From the NCBI GenBank assembly GCA_944372465.1, contig CALVZG010000017.1, positions 1-35,872 on the forward strand: a stretch of 35,872 bases of DNA, read 5' to 3'. The position numbers and the translations under genes were made by a program. Positions 9,101-19,935 of the stretch are shown in pieces. A model generated the notes under the pieces. That model searched no databases. It saw only the letters and a program-made list of their open reading frames with translations, and had not been told where the DNA came from. This DNA comes from an uncultured Clostridia bacterium (GTDB taxonomy: Bacteria; Bacillota; Clostridia; Christensenellales; UBA1242). Position 1 is the stretch's first letter. The number at the start of each line of letters is the position of its first letter.

Positions 9101-12100
9101 CACGATTGCCAGCAGTGAGAGAAATTTCTACTAAATTTTCTACAAAATTAGCATAAATTACTATATTATCATTTAATTCAACACTTTCAAGCATATTTTG
9201 TAATGATGAATTAATTGCTAATGTTGTATTTTGGCTCATAGATAACACTGTGTTATTAAAAGTCCAATTTAAGAAAATATAATCATCTTTTAAAACATTT
9301 GCTTGTAATATGAGGTTGCTATTAAACGAAACTGTTTGATTGATATATTGACTTACAATTTCGCCTTGTTCTTCTTGTCCCTCTGCAACAACGAGAACAA
9401 AATTATAACTTCTTTCATAAGATGAAAACTTCAATTCAAAACTATCATTTATTCCGCTGAAATTTGCAGTTAAATGGTATAATCCATCAGAACGAGAATA
9501 GCTGCAAGTTTGGTCAGTGAGCAAAAATTCTTCTATGGAAGAAGTGATTTCTCCGCCCATATATCCATATTTAAGAGTTGCAGTAACAGTTAAAGGAGTG
9601 TCTGACTTGATTTGATATTGACCTCCATTCACACTTACGCTTGTGCCATTAAATTGTAGAGAAATAAACCTATCACTTATTGATGGAATAGTAATTGTAT
9701 TTATTGAAGCTGTTGCTGTAACATTAATTGTAATACCATATACAAAATCGCTCCAATATAGAGTAAGCGTTTGTTTATCATCAGAAATTGTATAACTAAC
9801 ATTTGAAGAAGTATCAGAATACACAACTGAATTGTCATCAAACTCATAACCTTTTACTGCTTTGTAAGTAATTTTTACTACACTCTCTGTATAAACAATA
9901 TATTCAGTAAGTCCACTTTCTTGCTCTTGACCATCAACTTCAACAACATAATTATCAACCTTTTGGTTTCCAAGAATAAGTCTATTTGTTCCTAAAGTTG
10001 AATTTATTGTCAAAACCCCATCTGCTGTCAAATTATAAATAGTTATTTCGTTGCCTGTGCTATTTATACTGCTTTGTCCGTTAAGAGCACTTGTATCAAA
10101 CATAAATCCATAGCCTTGAACAGAAGATGCCAAAACTGAAATACTATTTTCACTATAAACGATGGTAAAAGTATCTCCACTATTGATATCTTGTCCGTCA
10201 ACTGAAGCAAGTATTTTATCATTAAATACTATGGTTAAAATATATGGATTGTTTGTATATCTTGCAGTAAGTGTTGCTTGCCACAGGTTTTTACTGCTAG
10301 AATATTGTCCTATAGTATGATATTTATCACCAACCTCATAAGTAACATTGTAAGTATCCACCCAAGCATAACTACGCCCAGCAAGATAAGCAATTGGAAG
10401 TTGTGTAATCTCTTCACCATAAACAATTGTAATAGGATAAACTCCTGAAAGTTCTCCTCCGTTAGCATTAAAAGAAACTTCATATGTAACACCTTGCCAT
10501 TTGGCTTTAATGCTGATTTGAATATCCTCTACTAAAGTATCATAGAGTTGGTCTACCACAGTTTTAAGTGTAAGTCCTTGAATTGAGTCATCATTTATTC
10601 CAAACAAATAATCTACAAGAAGATATGTTCCCTCTGTAACTGTGAGTAAAGGGAGATTATCTTTAGTTATTAAATCAAGTTCGTCATAACCATATGTATT
10701 ATACAAAAGATTGTTGTCTGTTCGGGCAGTGAAAGCAGGAATATTATCATCTATATTGATTGTAACAGAAATAACAGCCATGTTTACCTGTAATTTTATT
10801 GGAGAACCTATGTTGTACAAATAAGCAATTCCATTATTTTTGTTGGTATCACTTAAATCTGAATTACCAACAACTCCACTTTCAACATTGAAAGAGGAAA
10901 TTTTGTAACCTCTATTTGCCATAATTTCAACTGTTAAATCTGAAAAATATCTTACAGTTTGATTCTCTGGATTATAAAATTCACCGTCAATATTGACACT
11001 TTGTATATTTGTCCCTTCAATTATAATGTGATAATAATCAATTTCCCAAACAGTGTAAACATCCATCACTTTTTCTTCTGGAATAGGATTATTCATTGCA
11101 ACTGAAGTAACTAAATTTTGTATATTTTCTTCATTTATTTCAATGTACTGACCATTAGAATAATATTTCCAACCAACTGCTGTATACCCTGTTCTAGTAG
11201 GATAAGTCATTTGAGAAATAAGTTGGCTATCTGAATAGTTGTTTGGATAAGTAAAAGTAAATGTTGAATATTTAACATTTGTAGATTGTCCATCATTTAC
11301 AAATTCGCCACCACTATCTATAAGATTTTCATTTTCCTCATCTGCAATAACATTGAAAGTTACAATATGCTCTTTGATAGTTCCTGTAACATTTGCAAGC
11401 GGTAAATAATTTGCGCTGTCATTACCTGCTAAAATTATAGTAACATCTTTTGTTCCAACGCTTGAATCAGCATAAAAACTTCTTTCTTTGTCAATATAGA
11501 CATTATCCCCGCTTTCTATTCCATAATTAGATATATCTATATCTATATCACTTGGATAATTTGTTGTATTATCAAAATACTTAATTATTTGACTAGATAT
11601 ACTAGAAAGGTTAATATCTTTTACATTTACATTAAGAGTTATGTCAAAAGTTTGAGAATAAATTGCTCCTTCTTCGCCTATAGGTTGTCCGAATGTATAA
11701 TTACTTGATGATAAGGTGAAAGTAATAATTCTATTTTGTCCTGTTTGTAAATATCCCCCTGTTGAAACATTGTCAAATGTGAAGTCAGAAATATTATAAT
11801 ATTGTGCATTGATAGTATTGTTATTGATAATAAGAGGAATTTTTGTTAGAATATCTGAAATTGCAAAATCTTTATTGATAGAGCCATAATTTATTGAAGA
11901 AGTAGTAGAAGTTACTGTAAAGGCAATTTGTGATGGTATTACAAGAATTGAATTAGGATAAACAAGTGTATAATTCTTCTCGCTTGTTTTATCTATCGTC
12001 ATCGACAAAATTTTCTGATTTCCTGCAAAACTTTGTTGGAAGTTCCCTGAAATTGTTACTGTATCTCCTGAAACAATGCCTGAATATTCTAGTTCTATAC

Positions 12101-15100
12101 CAATATTTTCTAAATTATTTGTCCATGTAAATGAAGTGCTTTGGTCAAAAACTTTAGTTGCTTTTGTAACATTTATAGTCTTTTTTTCAATTACTATATA
12201 TGCATATATTTGTGAAGAAGAAGTAAATTGCGGTTGCTTATCAAGCAAAATATTACTGCCCTCTTCTGTCAAACTTACATCAAAAGAATAAGAGCCAACA
12301 TCTTTTGACATTTGCGATGTAATGGTAAATTGAATATAGTTTGCAAAATTTTCTTTTTCTTCTTGTGGAATTTGAGTTATAACATCGTCCTCCATATAGA
12401 ACATATCAAAAGTTTGTTTAACTTCTTCACTTCCAGCAAAACCTGTTAGCACATATTTATCGACAATGCTATCATAACTAACGGAAAGTCCGTCTATAAT
12501 TTGACCATTATAGATATATGAAAGCGTTCCATCTAAATTTATATATAAACTTGCATCAGGAACTTTAATTTCAAAATAATCTTCAAAATTGCTATCATCA
12601 ATTATATAATTTAATCTATCTATTTCGTCTACAAGTGTAGGGGTCAAAAGTCTATAATTCCCGATAGCCTCACCATCTTCTCTTGTAAAACTTATATCAA
12701 CTTGGTCGTAATTGTTTTCATTAATGGTAATAGTTGACACTAAAGACGGGTCGTCTAAACCAAAATCTTTAGAAAGTGAGATGCTCTCTTGATAATTGAC
12801 AAGTTCAATAATATCTTTTTCTATAGTTTGAGTTATGCTAATATAATTATTTTCAAGAGAGAAAAAGTTTTCATAACCACTTGCAATCTGTATCGTTATG
12901 GAGTAATCTCCACCATTGATGACTTGAGTTAATTCTTGTAAACTATATGTGATTGTAATGCTAATTCCATACTTTGAAGTCGCTTGCAATAAAAGATTTT
13001 CAAGAGTCATAACTTCAACTTCGTTATTATTTTGTCTTATACCTATTAAAATCTCTTGTTTTCTATCAGAATTGTTAAAAGTCAATATATTGGTAGTATT
13101 GTTTGTTATGCCTATCTCACTTCTTGTTACATTGATTGTTACATTAAAAGTCTTTTCAATCGTTTGTGTCCCTTGAACTAAATTTGTATAATCAAGATTT
13201 ACTTTTAAAGTATAATTTCCTGTAAGCGTTATAGGAGATTTCCCATTATCTTCTAAATTGAATATTCCGTCTACTGCAATAAATGTGTAATTTTCATTTG
13301 AAAGACTATAACTAAAACTTCCCTCTGACAATTCTGCTTGATTTATAATATCTGCAATATCAAGTGGAAGCGAGGTCAATGAAGATTTAAAATTAAAACT
13401 ATCCTCAATTTGTGTTGCGTCAATATTGACAAGTTCCCAAAGTGCAGTGATATTAACAGACATTCCGCCATCATTTGTCTTAAAAATGTATGAGTCTTGT
13501 CCGTTTTTAGAAATAGTAGGGTCATCACCTATTCCATTATAACCTGCAAAATTTAATCCACTATAATCATGCGTTGGATTTGTCAATATATACTCACCTG
13601 TTAATGACGAAACATAAATACTTTCGCTTGTTTGATTTTGTAAGTTATGACCGCCATTATATGAAATATTAACTTTTCTTACATCTGTCAAAATGATATA
13701 TGTTGTAGTTTCTTTGGTTAAAATATCAATGTTAAAACTATAACTAGGCAAAGCGTTTGTTGTAGGGTCTATGAAATTTGTGTCAAGTAATTCATCAAGT
13801 TCATTCATATCAATTACTGAAGTGCTTGTTAGCGGGGTTAAATGTTGAAGTCTTTCTTGAGATATATCAACGAAAATGTCATAAGTTAAACTATGATTTG
13901 CTAGTAACTGGCTATTTACATAAACTTGAAGTTCTGGCGAGTTATTGTTTACAAAACTAAACAAAACTTGATTGTCTATTTGATATGTAAATTGGTTAGA
14001 ATTTGTTTGTACTAAATTTTCATCAACATAAATATTTCCAATAAATAAACTATCGGCTATACTAACATAATCGTAAGATAAATTAGTAAGAAGTTCGCCA
14101 TCTGATGCAATCAAATATCTAGGAGTATATGAAAGTTTTAATGCATTAATTGAAGCAAAAAGCGTAAACTCTCCTTCAAGAACATATTCAAATGAACTTT
14201 TAGCGATGTCGTAAGTTTCTCCACTTATTTCAAGACCATTTACTTTAAAAACATCACTATTGTTTTCGCCCGTAAAAATCGTATCTATGGATACGCTTTG
14301 TCCGATATAAATAATATTGTTAAGATTGTAAGTAAAGTCTTTTGAACCTATTGTAAATGTTATATTGCTGCCATTGTGTATGTAGACTATTAGTTCTACA
14401 TCATCAAAATAATAGGTTGAGGATTTACCAAAATTTATAGTAAATCTTGCTCTTTCAATAGTTAAGCCGTCAAAATATGTAAATATATAATCGGAATTAT
14501 TTGTTTCAACATTTTCTAATAATTCTGCCCAATTTGTAGAAATAGAAACAACAGTTCCATTTATGTTTGTCAAAGTTGAAAAATAACTTGTATTGATATT
14601 GAATTGTAAGTCTTTATTTGCTCCTACACTATAATCGCCACCATAGATAACAAAACTTTCAGTTCTAAAAAATTGTTCGACATTATAATAAGTTCTTTGA
14701 TTTTCTTCAATGACATTTCCATTCCAAGCATAAGATAGATAAACTCTGCCATAGTCATTAATATTTGCATACCCTTCACTTTCTAAAGTTGGAACAAATT
14801 CATTTGTGCCATTATATGCTGAAACAAAATTGCTATCAAAAGAAAGAGTGTTTTTGGTCATAACAAAATTGAGTTCTTCGCTTTCTCTATCGTAACTATA
14901 ACCATTTTCTGTATTATATAAAGTGTCTTTAACTGTAACAAAAAACTTTATATAATATTGTCCATTATTATAAAGACTATTTATATTGAATGTTGTAAAA
15001 TTATCTTTTGTAATAATTTGCTCGCTACCATCATTATAAGAAATTATAAAACCATAAGATACAAGTTGTTCGCCGTTCGAAAGTATTATCGTTGTATCTT

Positions 15101-18100
15101 CAATTTGTATGATTTCTTGATTTTCAGAGGCTAAATCAGTAAGATTTCCGTACACAATTTCGTAATCATTAAGTAAAACAAATGTCCTTAAATTTGCAAC
15201 TTCATCACTTGTCCAATTTATGTTCGCTTGCACCGTTTCTTCGTCATTTTTTGTCCAAATAGGTGAAAGAGTAACTCCTTCACTTGTGTTTAAGTAGATA
15301 GATTTTGCATCAAAATTGTTAAATAGTCCGCTGAAATAATAACCTTTTCTAGTAAGTGTTATCGCTTTACCAGAGATTGTATTTGTATTGAAAGCAAAAT
15401 CTTCGCTATCTCTATCAAGTATTGTAGGAATTTTGTTGTAAGTTACTATAACATAAACGCCACTTTCATCTTCCCCATAATACTCATTGTTGTCTTGTAC
15501 ATCTATGTCATAATATTGTGAATTTTCAATATAGATTTTGTATGTTGCTTCTTGTCTTTCAGTACTTATATTAAGCGTTTTTTGCTGATTATAAATGTTG
15601 TTTAAAATGCTATCAAAATTTTCGTTATCAAATGTAAATAGTGCAAATTCATTTTCTCCTATTAAATTTGTAAAGCGTTTTTCATCGTCTTGATTGTTAT
15701 TTTCTTGAATAGAAAAGCCTATAGAAATATATCCTCTTAAAATTCCGCTTTCCATAGCACTGCCACTTTGAATTCCATCTCTATAAATATAATATGAACC
15801 GTCACCGTTTTTCTCACCATTAGTTACAAAGCGAATTTCATCTCCAATTTGAAGAATATTATTAAATATTTTTCCATCAATTATTAAACTATAATTTATA
15901 ATCGACCAGTTTGCAGTAAGAGTAAGTTGAGCAATGCTCGCTGTTTGAAGATTGCTGTCATTTACAAAAGATGTCCAAACTTGCAAATCATTAGTAGTGT
16001 TGTTGTCGAATATTTTTGACCAATCCCCATCAGTTAAAGAGAAGTTTCCTGCTAATGTAGTTTTTATTTGCCCACCTATTAGATATTCCCAAAAAGCAAA
16101 TGTATATCCCTTATTGACAAAAGGTGATTGCAAAGTGATAGGAGTATCATAATAAAGATTAGTGTCTATAATTTCACTTGCTATAATTTGACCTTTTCCA
16201 GCATTACCCTCATTGTAATTAATTTGTATAAATCTTTGCCCTACAACACCTTGAACATTCATTTGATATGATGAAGAATTTCCCTCTCGTGAAAGCACCA
16301 TATACCCATTGCCAATCATTGTTTGACTTGAAGTTATGTCGTCATAATTAGAGTTAGTCTGCACCTGTACATTACCATTATTTAGATACCAACCAAGTAA
16401 GTAATATTGAGTATGAATAGATATACTTCCAAAAGCATCTCCAGAAAGCGATACTTGACTTCCATTATAGGAATATGTATAAGTTCCGCTCTTTCCTGTG
16501 AAAAAAGAACTATCGTTTAAGATAATATCTAAATCATTTTGAAGTACTAGGCCATTGACTGAAATTTCTATTTGTTTGTATGAAAAATTGAAAGTTAAAT
16601 TAAATTGATAAGTTCCTACAATATAATCAAAAGCCCAAATGCCTTGAATTATTTGAGATGCGTCTTTTGTCATTGTTCCAGAAATAAAACCATCACTTAC
16701 ACTTCCCGGATTAGAATTATCAACAACAAAACTTTCACTATCTCCGTAAAGTATAGACTTTCCAGTATCTGTCATAGTAAGAACGACTCTTGCTTCTTCG
16801 TTAGGCAAAAAGGAGTTAACTTCATTATCACCTTTATAAACATTTAAAATAAATAATCCACTTAAAAAGTCTTTATCTGTATCGCCACTATAAATAGTTC
16901 CATCTATGTTAAATGTAAAACTAGACCAATCAAAAGTATAGAGAGTCTTTGTAACATAAATATTGACTATATAGTTGATAGATGGTTCTCCTGTAAATAA
17001 GTTTACAAATATGTCATAATCTTGATAATTGCCTTCAAATACAACATCTCTAACATCAGTATGACTAGAATTGTCAATTACTTCAATGCGTGTTGGAGTA
17101 TAATAACCGTTAGTTGTAAATAGAATTTGGTCTTGTTGTATTGACCTTAAAGGAATATAACCACTTGCTCCTAAACCAATATTTTGCGAGTTTATAGTTG
17201 CATTCATTCCTTTAGTAGTATTATCGTTATTGTTATAAGTTATTTCGTTATTATTTTCATCATAAACCTTTAATTGAACACTTGTTCTTAACTCGCCTAT
17301 ATTAATATTGAATGTTTCTGTTGAAGATAAATTTCCTATTTTACCCGTTAAAGTAAAACCTTTATAATAAATATAGTTTCCTATATCAACAGAGTCTAAT
17401 TCAACATAATCAAAACTTGGAGAACTTAAATTCCCTGTGCTTGTTGAAAGAATATAATAATCACTTTCGTTATTTTGACTAGCACCTATTAAAAACGAAA
17501 TAGTAAAAGGTTGATTATATCTTGCTTCAACAACAAAACTTTCTTGGGTGTAGTCATTTCCTAAATATGTCCAAGTAAACGAATTATCAATCTTGTTTTC
17601 TTCAGGTAAAAGTGTATTAAAATTAGTATTTATAGTTATTAATTGACTTGCTCTCTTTACAACTATATATACATTACCATTTTGTCCCACAATGTTTGAT
17701 AATGTTAAAGTATAAGTTCTTTTTTCAGTAACGCTTGTCCCGCTGGTATAACCACTTAAACTTACTTCATTGTAATTGTCGTTGTTTGCATTAATATCTG
17801 AATAATCAGGGTCTAGTCCTGTAAATCCTATAAAATTTAGATATACTCCACTTGTTTTACCTGCATAAACATCATTATCTCCTGAATATCCATTGTTAAT
17901 ATTATCGCTATCAACTGCTAAATTTGTACCATTTGATAGAGCGATTTCATATCCTGCGTTGAGTGTAAAAGTTATTACAATTTCACTTCCTGAAGTTATA
18001 GAAGATACTTGATAAATTTTTCCATCATTTGAAAGCGTCCCTCCACTAACACTTACATTTGATATATTACTAGATAGAGATTGATAATCAATTCCGCCTA

Positions 18101-19598
18101 GTTGATAGTCTTCATCTTCAATTAAAAATCTAAAGTTAAAAGAGCCAGATGATAAAGATTCCCAATTAAATATTGTATCCCCACTTGATGAAGGGAACCC
18201 ATAATAGAAAAATCTATCTTTCCCCTCTTTATAAACAAAATCGCCATCTTGATATACATTGTTTCCCTTACTGCCAACAATAGTATTAATAGAATAGCCT
18301 GCTCTAAGCATATAACTTTTGCCTGAATAAGTTTTCCCTCCATAAACTCCAGATTGTAATGTTAGAAAAACATTATATGGCATATCATAAGGAATTTCAA
18401 CAGAAGAACTTCTTGTGCCATAACCCATATCAAAAACAGCAGAAATAGTTTGTGCTGACCAACTTATATCATTATAGATTAGACATGAATTATATGAATA
18501 ATTAGGAAAGGTTGCTTTATAACCATAACGAAGAATATAAGGTTTATTTACATCATCTACACCTAAATTTTCCCTTAATGAAGGCAAAAATGTAGTGAAA
18601 GCAAAATTATTTATGATATTTCCTGTGTAATCAGTCATATCTGTATTGACTATTACTCTTAAACTTGCACCATTAAAATCTTGCCAAGGCAAACTATTTA
18701 CATAAAAATCAAAGATATTACTATCAATTGCTGTATTTTGCCCGCCATAAAAATATAATACATAACCTGAATAATTAGGTATACCTGTCAAATTTCCTAA
18801 AACGCCTAAATCTTGTATTTCTTCATTATCTCCATACGCCCTTGTCAAAAATGTGTTTTCAGAAGAAAAAGAGGTTATAGCAATAGTTGAAGACATAAAA
18901 ACAGATGTATTAATATAATTTCCTATTGTATTATATTTTGATAATGTATTATCTCTACAATTTATAATCTCACTGTTACTTATATTGCCTACAAGATTTC
19001 CAACCCTTGTACTAGTATAATTACTTTCGTTTAGATAAACCGTACCACTCATAACAACTTCAGAAATTGAACCTTCAGAAACATATCCAAATAAACCATA
19101 TGCTTTAGAAGTTCCCATAGTAAAATAATAATCTAAACTTAAATTTGAAATAACATGTCCCTCTCCCATAAAAACACCACTAAATGGATATGTATTTGTT
19201 CCAATAGGGGTCCAAATTCTTCCTGAAAGGTCAATATCATTTGCAAGTATAAAGGTTCCATTTATGTATTCTTCAATTCCGCTGTTAACATTATATGCAA
19301 CACTTGCCAGTCCTTCTGCAGAACGAATAATTTTTACATTTTGACCATAGATATTTGCATCAACAATATCATCTGTTGAAATATCTTTTGTTGCGGTTTC
19401 ATTTACCCAAATTGACGAGTTAACACTTTGATTATCACTTTGATTTAAAATGCTGTCATTTAAAACATTTTCTTGCAATGTTAATTCTGTTTGGTCGGCA
19501 TATACCTCTTTATTTTTTGTAGAAACAACAAAAGCTATCCCTAACACTAAAATTAATATGGATAAAATACAAAAATTTTGACAAACTTTCTTTAACAT
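6105..19598 (-). CDS. Giant (4,497-residue) membrane-anchored, multi-repeat surface protein
   Basis: One uninterrupted frame makes up more than a third of the window. The ATG at 19598 follows AAGGGGGTATT. Residues 1-34 are a signal peptide (likely cut after VYA, 32-34). At about 88-235 there is a GLUG-type module (VKIIRSAEGLASVAYNV ... DIDLSGRIWTPIG). Then come thousands of residues of Ser/Thr/Asn-rich beta repeats: InlB-like segments near 1115-1235, 1973-2060, 2746-2853, 3040-3100 and 3826-3936; YDG-like segments near 2473-2560 and 2663-2745; and divergent InlB repeats (GGETALYQNDVMLTG ... NGYNFLYW, near 4039-4120). A second GLUG-type module (about 4353-4440) precedes a TM helix (about 4456-4482) and a basic tail (RKRRKMKMQ). 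No LPxTG motif is present, so anchoring is by the membrane helix. No catalytic domain is recognised. It is probably an adhesin or cell-envelope stalk; that role is inference. Confidence 0.92.
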   Translation of the reverse strand: MLKKVCQNFCILSILILVLGIAFVVSTKNKEVYADQTELTLQENVLNDSILNQSDNQSVNSSIWVNETATKDISTDDIVDANIYGQNVKIIRSAEGLASVAYNVNSGIEEYINGTFILANDIDLSGRIWTPIGTNTYPFSGVFMGEGHVISNLSLDYYFTMGTSKAYGLFGYVSEGSISEVVMSGTVYLNESNYTSTRVGNLVGNISNSEIINCRDNTLSKYNTIGNYINTSVFMSSTIAITSFSSENTFLTRAYGDNEEIQDLGVLGNLTGIPNYSGYVLYFYGGQNTAIDSNIFDFYVNSLPWQDFNGASLRVIVNTDMTDYTGNIINNFAFTTFLPSLRENLGVDDVNKPYILRYGYKATFPNYSYNSCLIYNDISWSAQTISAVFDMGYGTRSSSVEIPYDMPYNVFLTLQSGVYGGKTYSGKSYMLRAGYSINTIVGSKGNNVYQDGDFVYKEGKDRFFYYGFPSSSGDTIFNWESLSSGSFNFRFLIEDEDYQLGGIDYQSLSSNISNVSVSGGTLSNDGKIYQVSSITSGSEIVITFTLNAGYEIALSNGTNLAVDSDNINNGYSGDNDVYAGKTSGVYLNFIGFTGLDPDYSDINANNDNYNEVSLSGYTSGTSVTEKRTYTLTLSNIVGQNGNVYIVVKRASQLITINTNFNTLLPEENKIDNSFTWTYLGNDYTQESFVVEARYNQPFTISFLIGASQNNESDYYILSTSTGNLSSPSFDYVELDSVDIGNYIYYKGFTLTGKIGNLSSTETFNINIGELRTSVQLKVYDENNNEITYNNNDNTTKGMNATINSQNIGLGASGYIPLRSIQQDQILFTTNGYYTPTRIEVIDNSSHTDVRDVVFEGNYQDYDIFVNLFTGEPSINYIVNIYVTKTLYTFDWSSFTFNIDGTIYSGDTDKDFLSGLFILNVYKGDNEVNSFLPNEEARVVLTMTDTGKSILYGDSESFVVDNSNPGSVSDGFISGTMTKDASQIIQGIWAFDYIVGTYQFNLTFNFSYKQIEISVNGLVLQNDLDIILNDSSFFTGKSGTYTYSYNGSQVSLSGDAFGSISIHTQYYLLGWYLNNGNVQVQTNSNYDDITSSQTMIGNGYMVLSREGNSSSYQMNVQGVVGQRFIQINYNEGNAGKGQIIASEIIDTNLYYDTPITLQSPFVNKGYTFAFWEYLIGGQIKTTLAGNFSLTDGDWSKIFDNNTTNDLQVWTSFVNDSNLQTASIAQLTLTANWSIINYSLIIDGKIFNNILQIGDEIRFVTNGEKNGDGSYYIYRDGIQSGSAMESGILRGYISIGFSIQENNNQDDEKRFTNLIGENEFALFTFDNENFDSILNNIYNQQKTLNISTERQEATYKIYIENSQYYDIDVQDNNEYYGEDESGVYVIVTYNKIPTILDRDSEDFAFNTNTISGKAITLTRKGYYFSGLFNNFDAKSIYLNTSEGVTLSPIWTKNDEETVQANINWTSDEVANLRTFVLLNDYEIVYGNLTDLASENQEIIQIEDTTIILSNGEQLVSYGFIISYNDGSEQIITKDNFTTFNINSLYNNGQYYIKFFVTVKDTLYNTENGYSYDRESEELNFVMTKNTLSFDSNFVSAYNGTNEFVPTLESEGYANINDYGRVYLSYAWNGNVIEENQRTYYNVEQFFRTESFVIYGGDYSVGANKDLQFNINTSYFSTLTNINGTVVSISTNWAELLENVETNNSDYIFTYFDGLTIERARFTINFGKSSTYYFDDVELIVYIHNGSNITFTIGSKDFTYNLNNIIYIGQSVSIDTIFTGENNSDVFKVNGLEISGETYDIAKSSFEYVLEGEFTLFASINALKLSYTPRYLIASDGELLTNLSYDYVSIADSLFIGNIYVDENLVQTNSNQFTYQIDNQVLFSFVNNNSPELQVYVNSQLLANHSLTYDIFVDISQERLQHLTPLTSTSVIDMNELDELLDTNFIDPTTNALPSYSFNIDILTKETTTYIILTDVRKVNISYNGGHNLQNQTSESIYVSSLTGEYILTNPTHDYSGLNFAGYNGIGDDPTISKNGQDSYIFKTNDGGMSVNITALWELVNIDATQIEDSFNFKSSLTSLPLDIADIINQAELSEGSFSYSLSNENYTFIAVDGIFNLEDNGKSPITLTGNYTLKVNLDYTNLVQGTQTIEKTFNVTINVTRSEIGITNNTTNILTFNNSDRKQEILIGIRQNNNEVEVMTLENLLLQATSKYGISITITYSLQELTQVINGGDYSITIQIASGYENFFSLENNYISITQTIEKDIIELVNYQESISLSKDFGLDDPSLVSTITINENNYDQVDISFTREDGEAIGNYRLLTPTLVDEIDRLNYIIDDSNFEDYFEIKVPDASLYINLDGTLSYIYNGQIIDGLSVSYDSIVDKYVLTGFAGSEEVKQTFDMFYMEDDVITQIPQEEKENFANYIQFTITSQMSKDVGSYSFDVSLTEEGSNILLDKQPQFTSSSQIYAYIVIEKKTINVTKATKVFDQSTSFTWTNNLENIGIELEYSGIVSGDTVTISGNFQQSFAGNQKILSMTIDKTSEKNYTLVYPNSILVIPSQIAFTVTSTTSSINYGSINKDFAISDILTKIPLIINNNTINAQYYNISDFTFDNVSTGGYLQTGQNRIITFTLSSSNYTFGQPIGEEGAIYSQTFDITLNVNVKDINLSSISSQIIKYFDNTTNYPSDIDIDISNYGIESGDNVYIDKERSFYADSSVGTKDVTIILAGNDSANYLPLANVTGTIKEHIVTFNVIADEENENLIDSGGEFVNDGQSTNVKYSTFTFTYPNNYSDSQLISQMTYPTRTGYTAVGWKYYSNGQYIEINEENIQNLVTSVAMNNPIPEEKVMDVYTVWEIDYYHIIIEGTNIQSVNIDGEFYNPENQTVRYFSDLTVEIMANRGYKISSFNVESGVVGNSDLSDTNKNNGIAYLYNIGSPIKLQVNMAVISVTINIDDNIPAFTARTDNNLLYNTYGYDELDLITKDNLPLLTVTEGTYLLVDYLFGINDDSIQGLTLKTVVDQLYDTLVEDIQISIKAKWQGVTYEVSFNANGGELSGVYPITIVYGEEITQLPIAYLAGRSYAWVDTYNVTYEVGDKYHTIGQYSSSKNLWQATLTARYTNNPYILTIVFNDKILASVDGQDINSGDTFTIVYSENSISVLASSVQGYGFMFDTSALNGQSSINSTGNEITIYNLTADGVLTINSTLGTNRLILGNQKVDNYVVEVDGQEQESGLTEYIVYTESVVKITYKAVKGYEFDDNSVVYSDTSSNVSYTISDDKQTLTLYWSDFVYGITINVTATASINTITIPSISDRFISLQFNGTSVSVNGGQYQIKSDTPLTVTATLKYGYMGGEITSSIEEFLLTDQTCSYSRSDGLYHLTANFSGINDSFELKFSSYERSYNFVLVVAEGQEEQGEIVSQYINQTVSFNSNLILQANVLKDDYIFLNWTFNNTVLSMSQNTTLAINSSLQNMLESVELNDNIVIYANFVENLVEISLTAGNRGHFTLAQEEMESVTVNGGRTIVATIKLNKDIVIQIQPDDGYEIDTILIDNKNLVDCGYIYILEGQNLTISPNPQSPFSTISITFKASDAYVHVQAVLQVNYEFTYATDEGGLVYIADENGNKADESAYLNADGTMYFDYDLLSKTDATIFFIVEEKSGFNASISSASPNIVVSEYDVNSTHLYAVSGVKDGILLQVIFTASENSVQIKFVNQNSITSLSAGKINVDTTSTLVKISQNNTSNVTIKAITGANVYMSINSQFAYDLMTDDNGKLLYKVEYLTGQFDENAITAGLVKGNDPTIDGFTKSSSLQITNINADAIIYIYVEPKIYDLIFKVSYPNEQYEVLLEDALTYGEIFSISSLSDEDREIIFPSREGFTLDGYYTKEAGQGTQYVDRNGNVLKAWTETGYTWDGNRYVADSNFNPATQTFTIYAAWLYNKAILTIDFIPEGFDNNLNKIEIEDIIVNLNQTTYWTSQNDKWYAEVSEGTSLKLQAYQYEGYEFMYWQVSINGGEPNNYSSNFEMVYNQGNYLIKAIYYPKFTLTTNNEGGETALYQNDVMLTGNTFSPEETLTIVATPANGYNFLYWRNVDSNTLIYGQYDSETGSYTYTFSNLITSPLNLIAVFEGKPVNISVDSSSISGIHKIIGIYLDNVLVNNQQTFTASVGQTIKIIINQAWGYGVSIQGAIFNEQQNQVTGYYEYLYKLNANELTASGEGYLLDIVLNLDKEKINLTFNIQIEDNVDNNEVIRAGNLVYISPEGLQIDVSNGNIFQILYGDSATLRVYPSTNYKVSNIIAVVNSTEYNVMNMYVNDELIINQAFTELLEAYNIQINVVFARLTWLDEDVRAKSLLGLGTEDKPYFVRSASEMAFVAYAVNNGLINNNGLKYSDAVYRVVADIDFYGRFWEPIGTQENPFNGTMYLESYDLSNITLYKTYSNPNVSYGGLFWCVGENANIYKDNSILAVAFAIIGGIIILLLLLLLIYYYIRKRRKMKMQEIANS

Positions 19599-19644
19599 AA
19601 TACCCCCTTCTTTTTTTAAGGAAAATATATTTTATTTATAATAT

Positions 19645-19673
19645 ATTATAAATAATAAAAGGGATAAAGGCAA
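19645..19673 (-). promoter_or_regulatory. Probable promoter of the giant surface-protein gene
   Basis: On the minus strand TTGCCT (19673-19668), 17 bases and TATAAT (19650-19645) fit a housekeeping promoter about 47 bases before the start codon. The -35 matches at four of six positions. Confidence 0.65.
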
Positions 19674-19906
19674 ACAAAATCAACCATTTTAAATGTAAAG
19701 GTAAAATAAAAATAAATCTATAAAAATAAAAATTTTTGATTTATTTTTTATAATTTTTTTCAAAAAGAAGAAAATAAAAAATGGTATCATTTGTTTATTG
19801 TTAATTTGTACAAAGAAAATAAAATTATTACATAAAAAATTAAAAAATATAGACAATAAACCTTATAAATTTCTGTTTTTATGTATTTAAATAACTTTTA
19901 ATTTAT

Positions 19907-19935
19907 TTGACAGTAAAATAAAATATAAGTATAAT
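19907..19935 (+). promoter_or_regulatory. Consensus promoter of trpS
   Basis: TTGACA (19907-19912), 17 bases and TATAAT (19930-19935) match the consensus exactly. The expected transcript start is only about 14 bases before the ATG, so the leader is very short. Confidence 0.9.

Noticed and set aside
8470..18343. Several 60-80 codon frames inside the giant gene on both strands
   Set aside because: All are shadows of the long coding frame, without ribosome sites or recognisable products.
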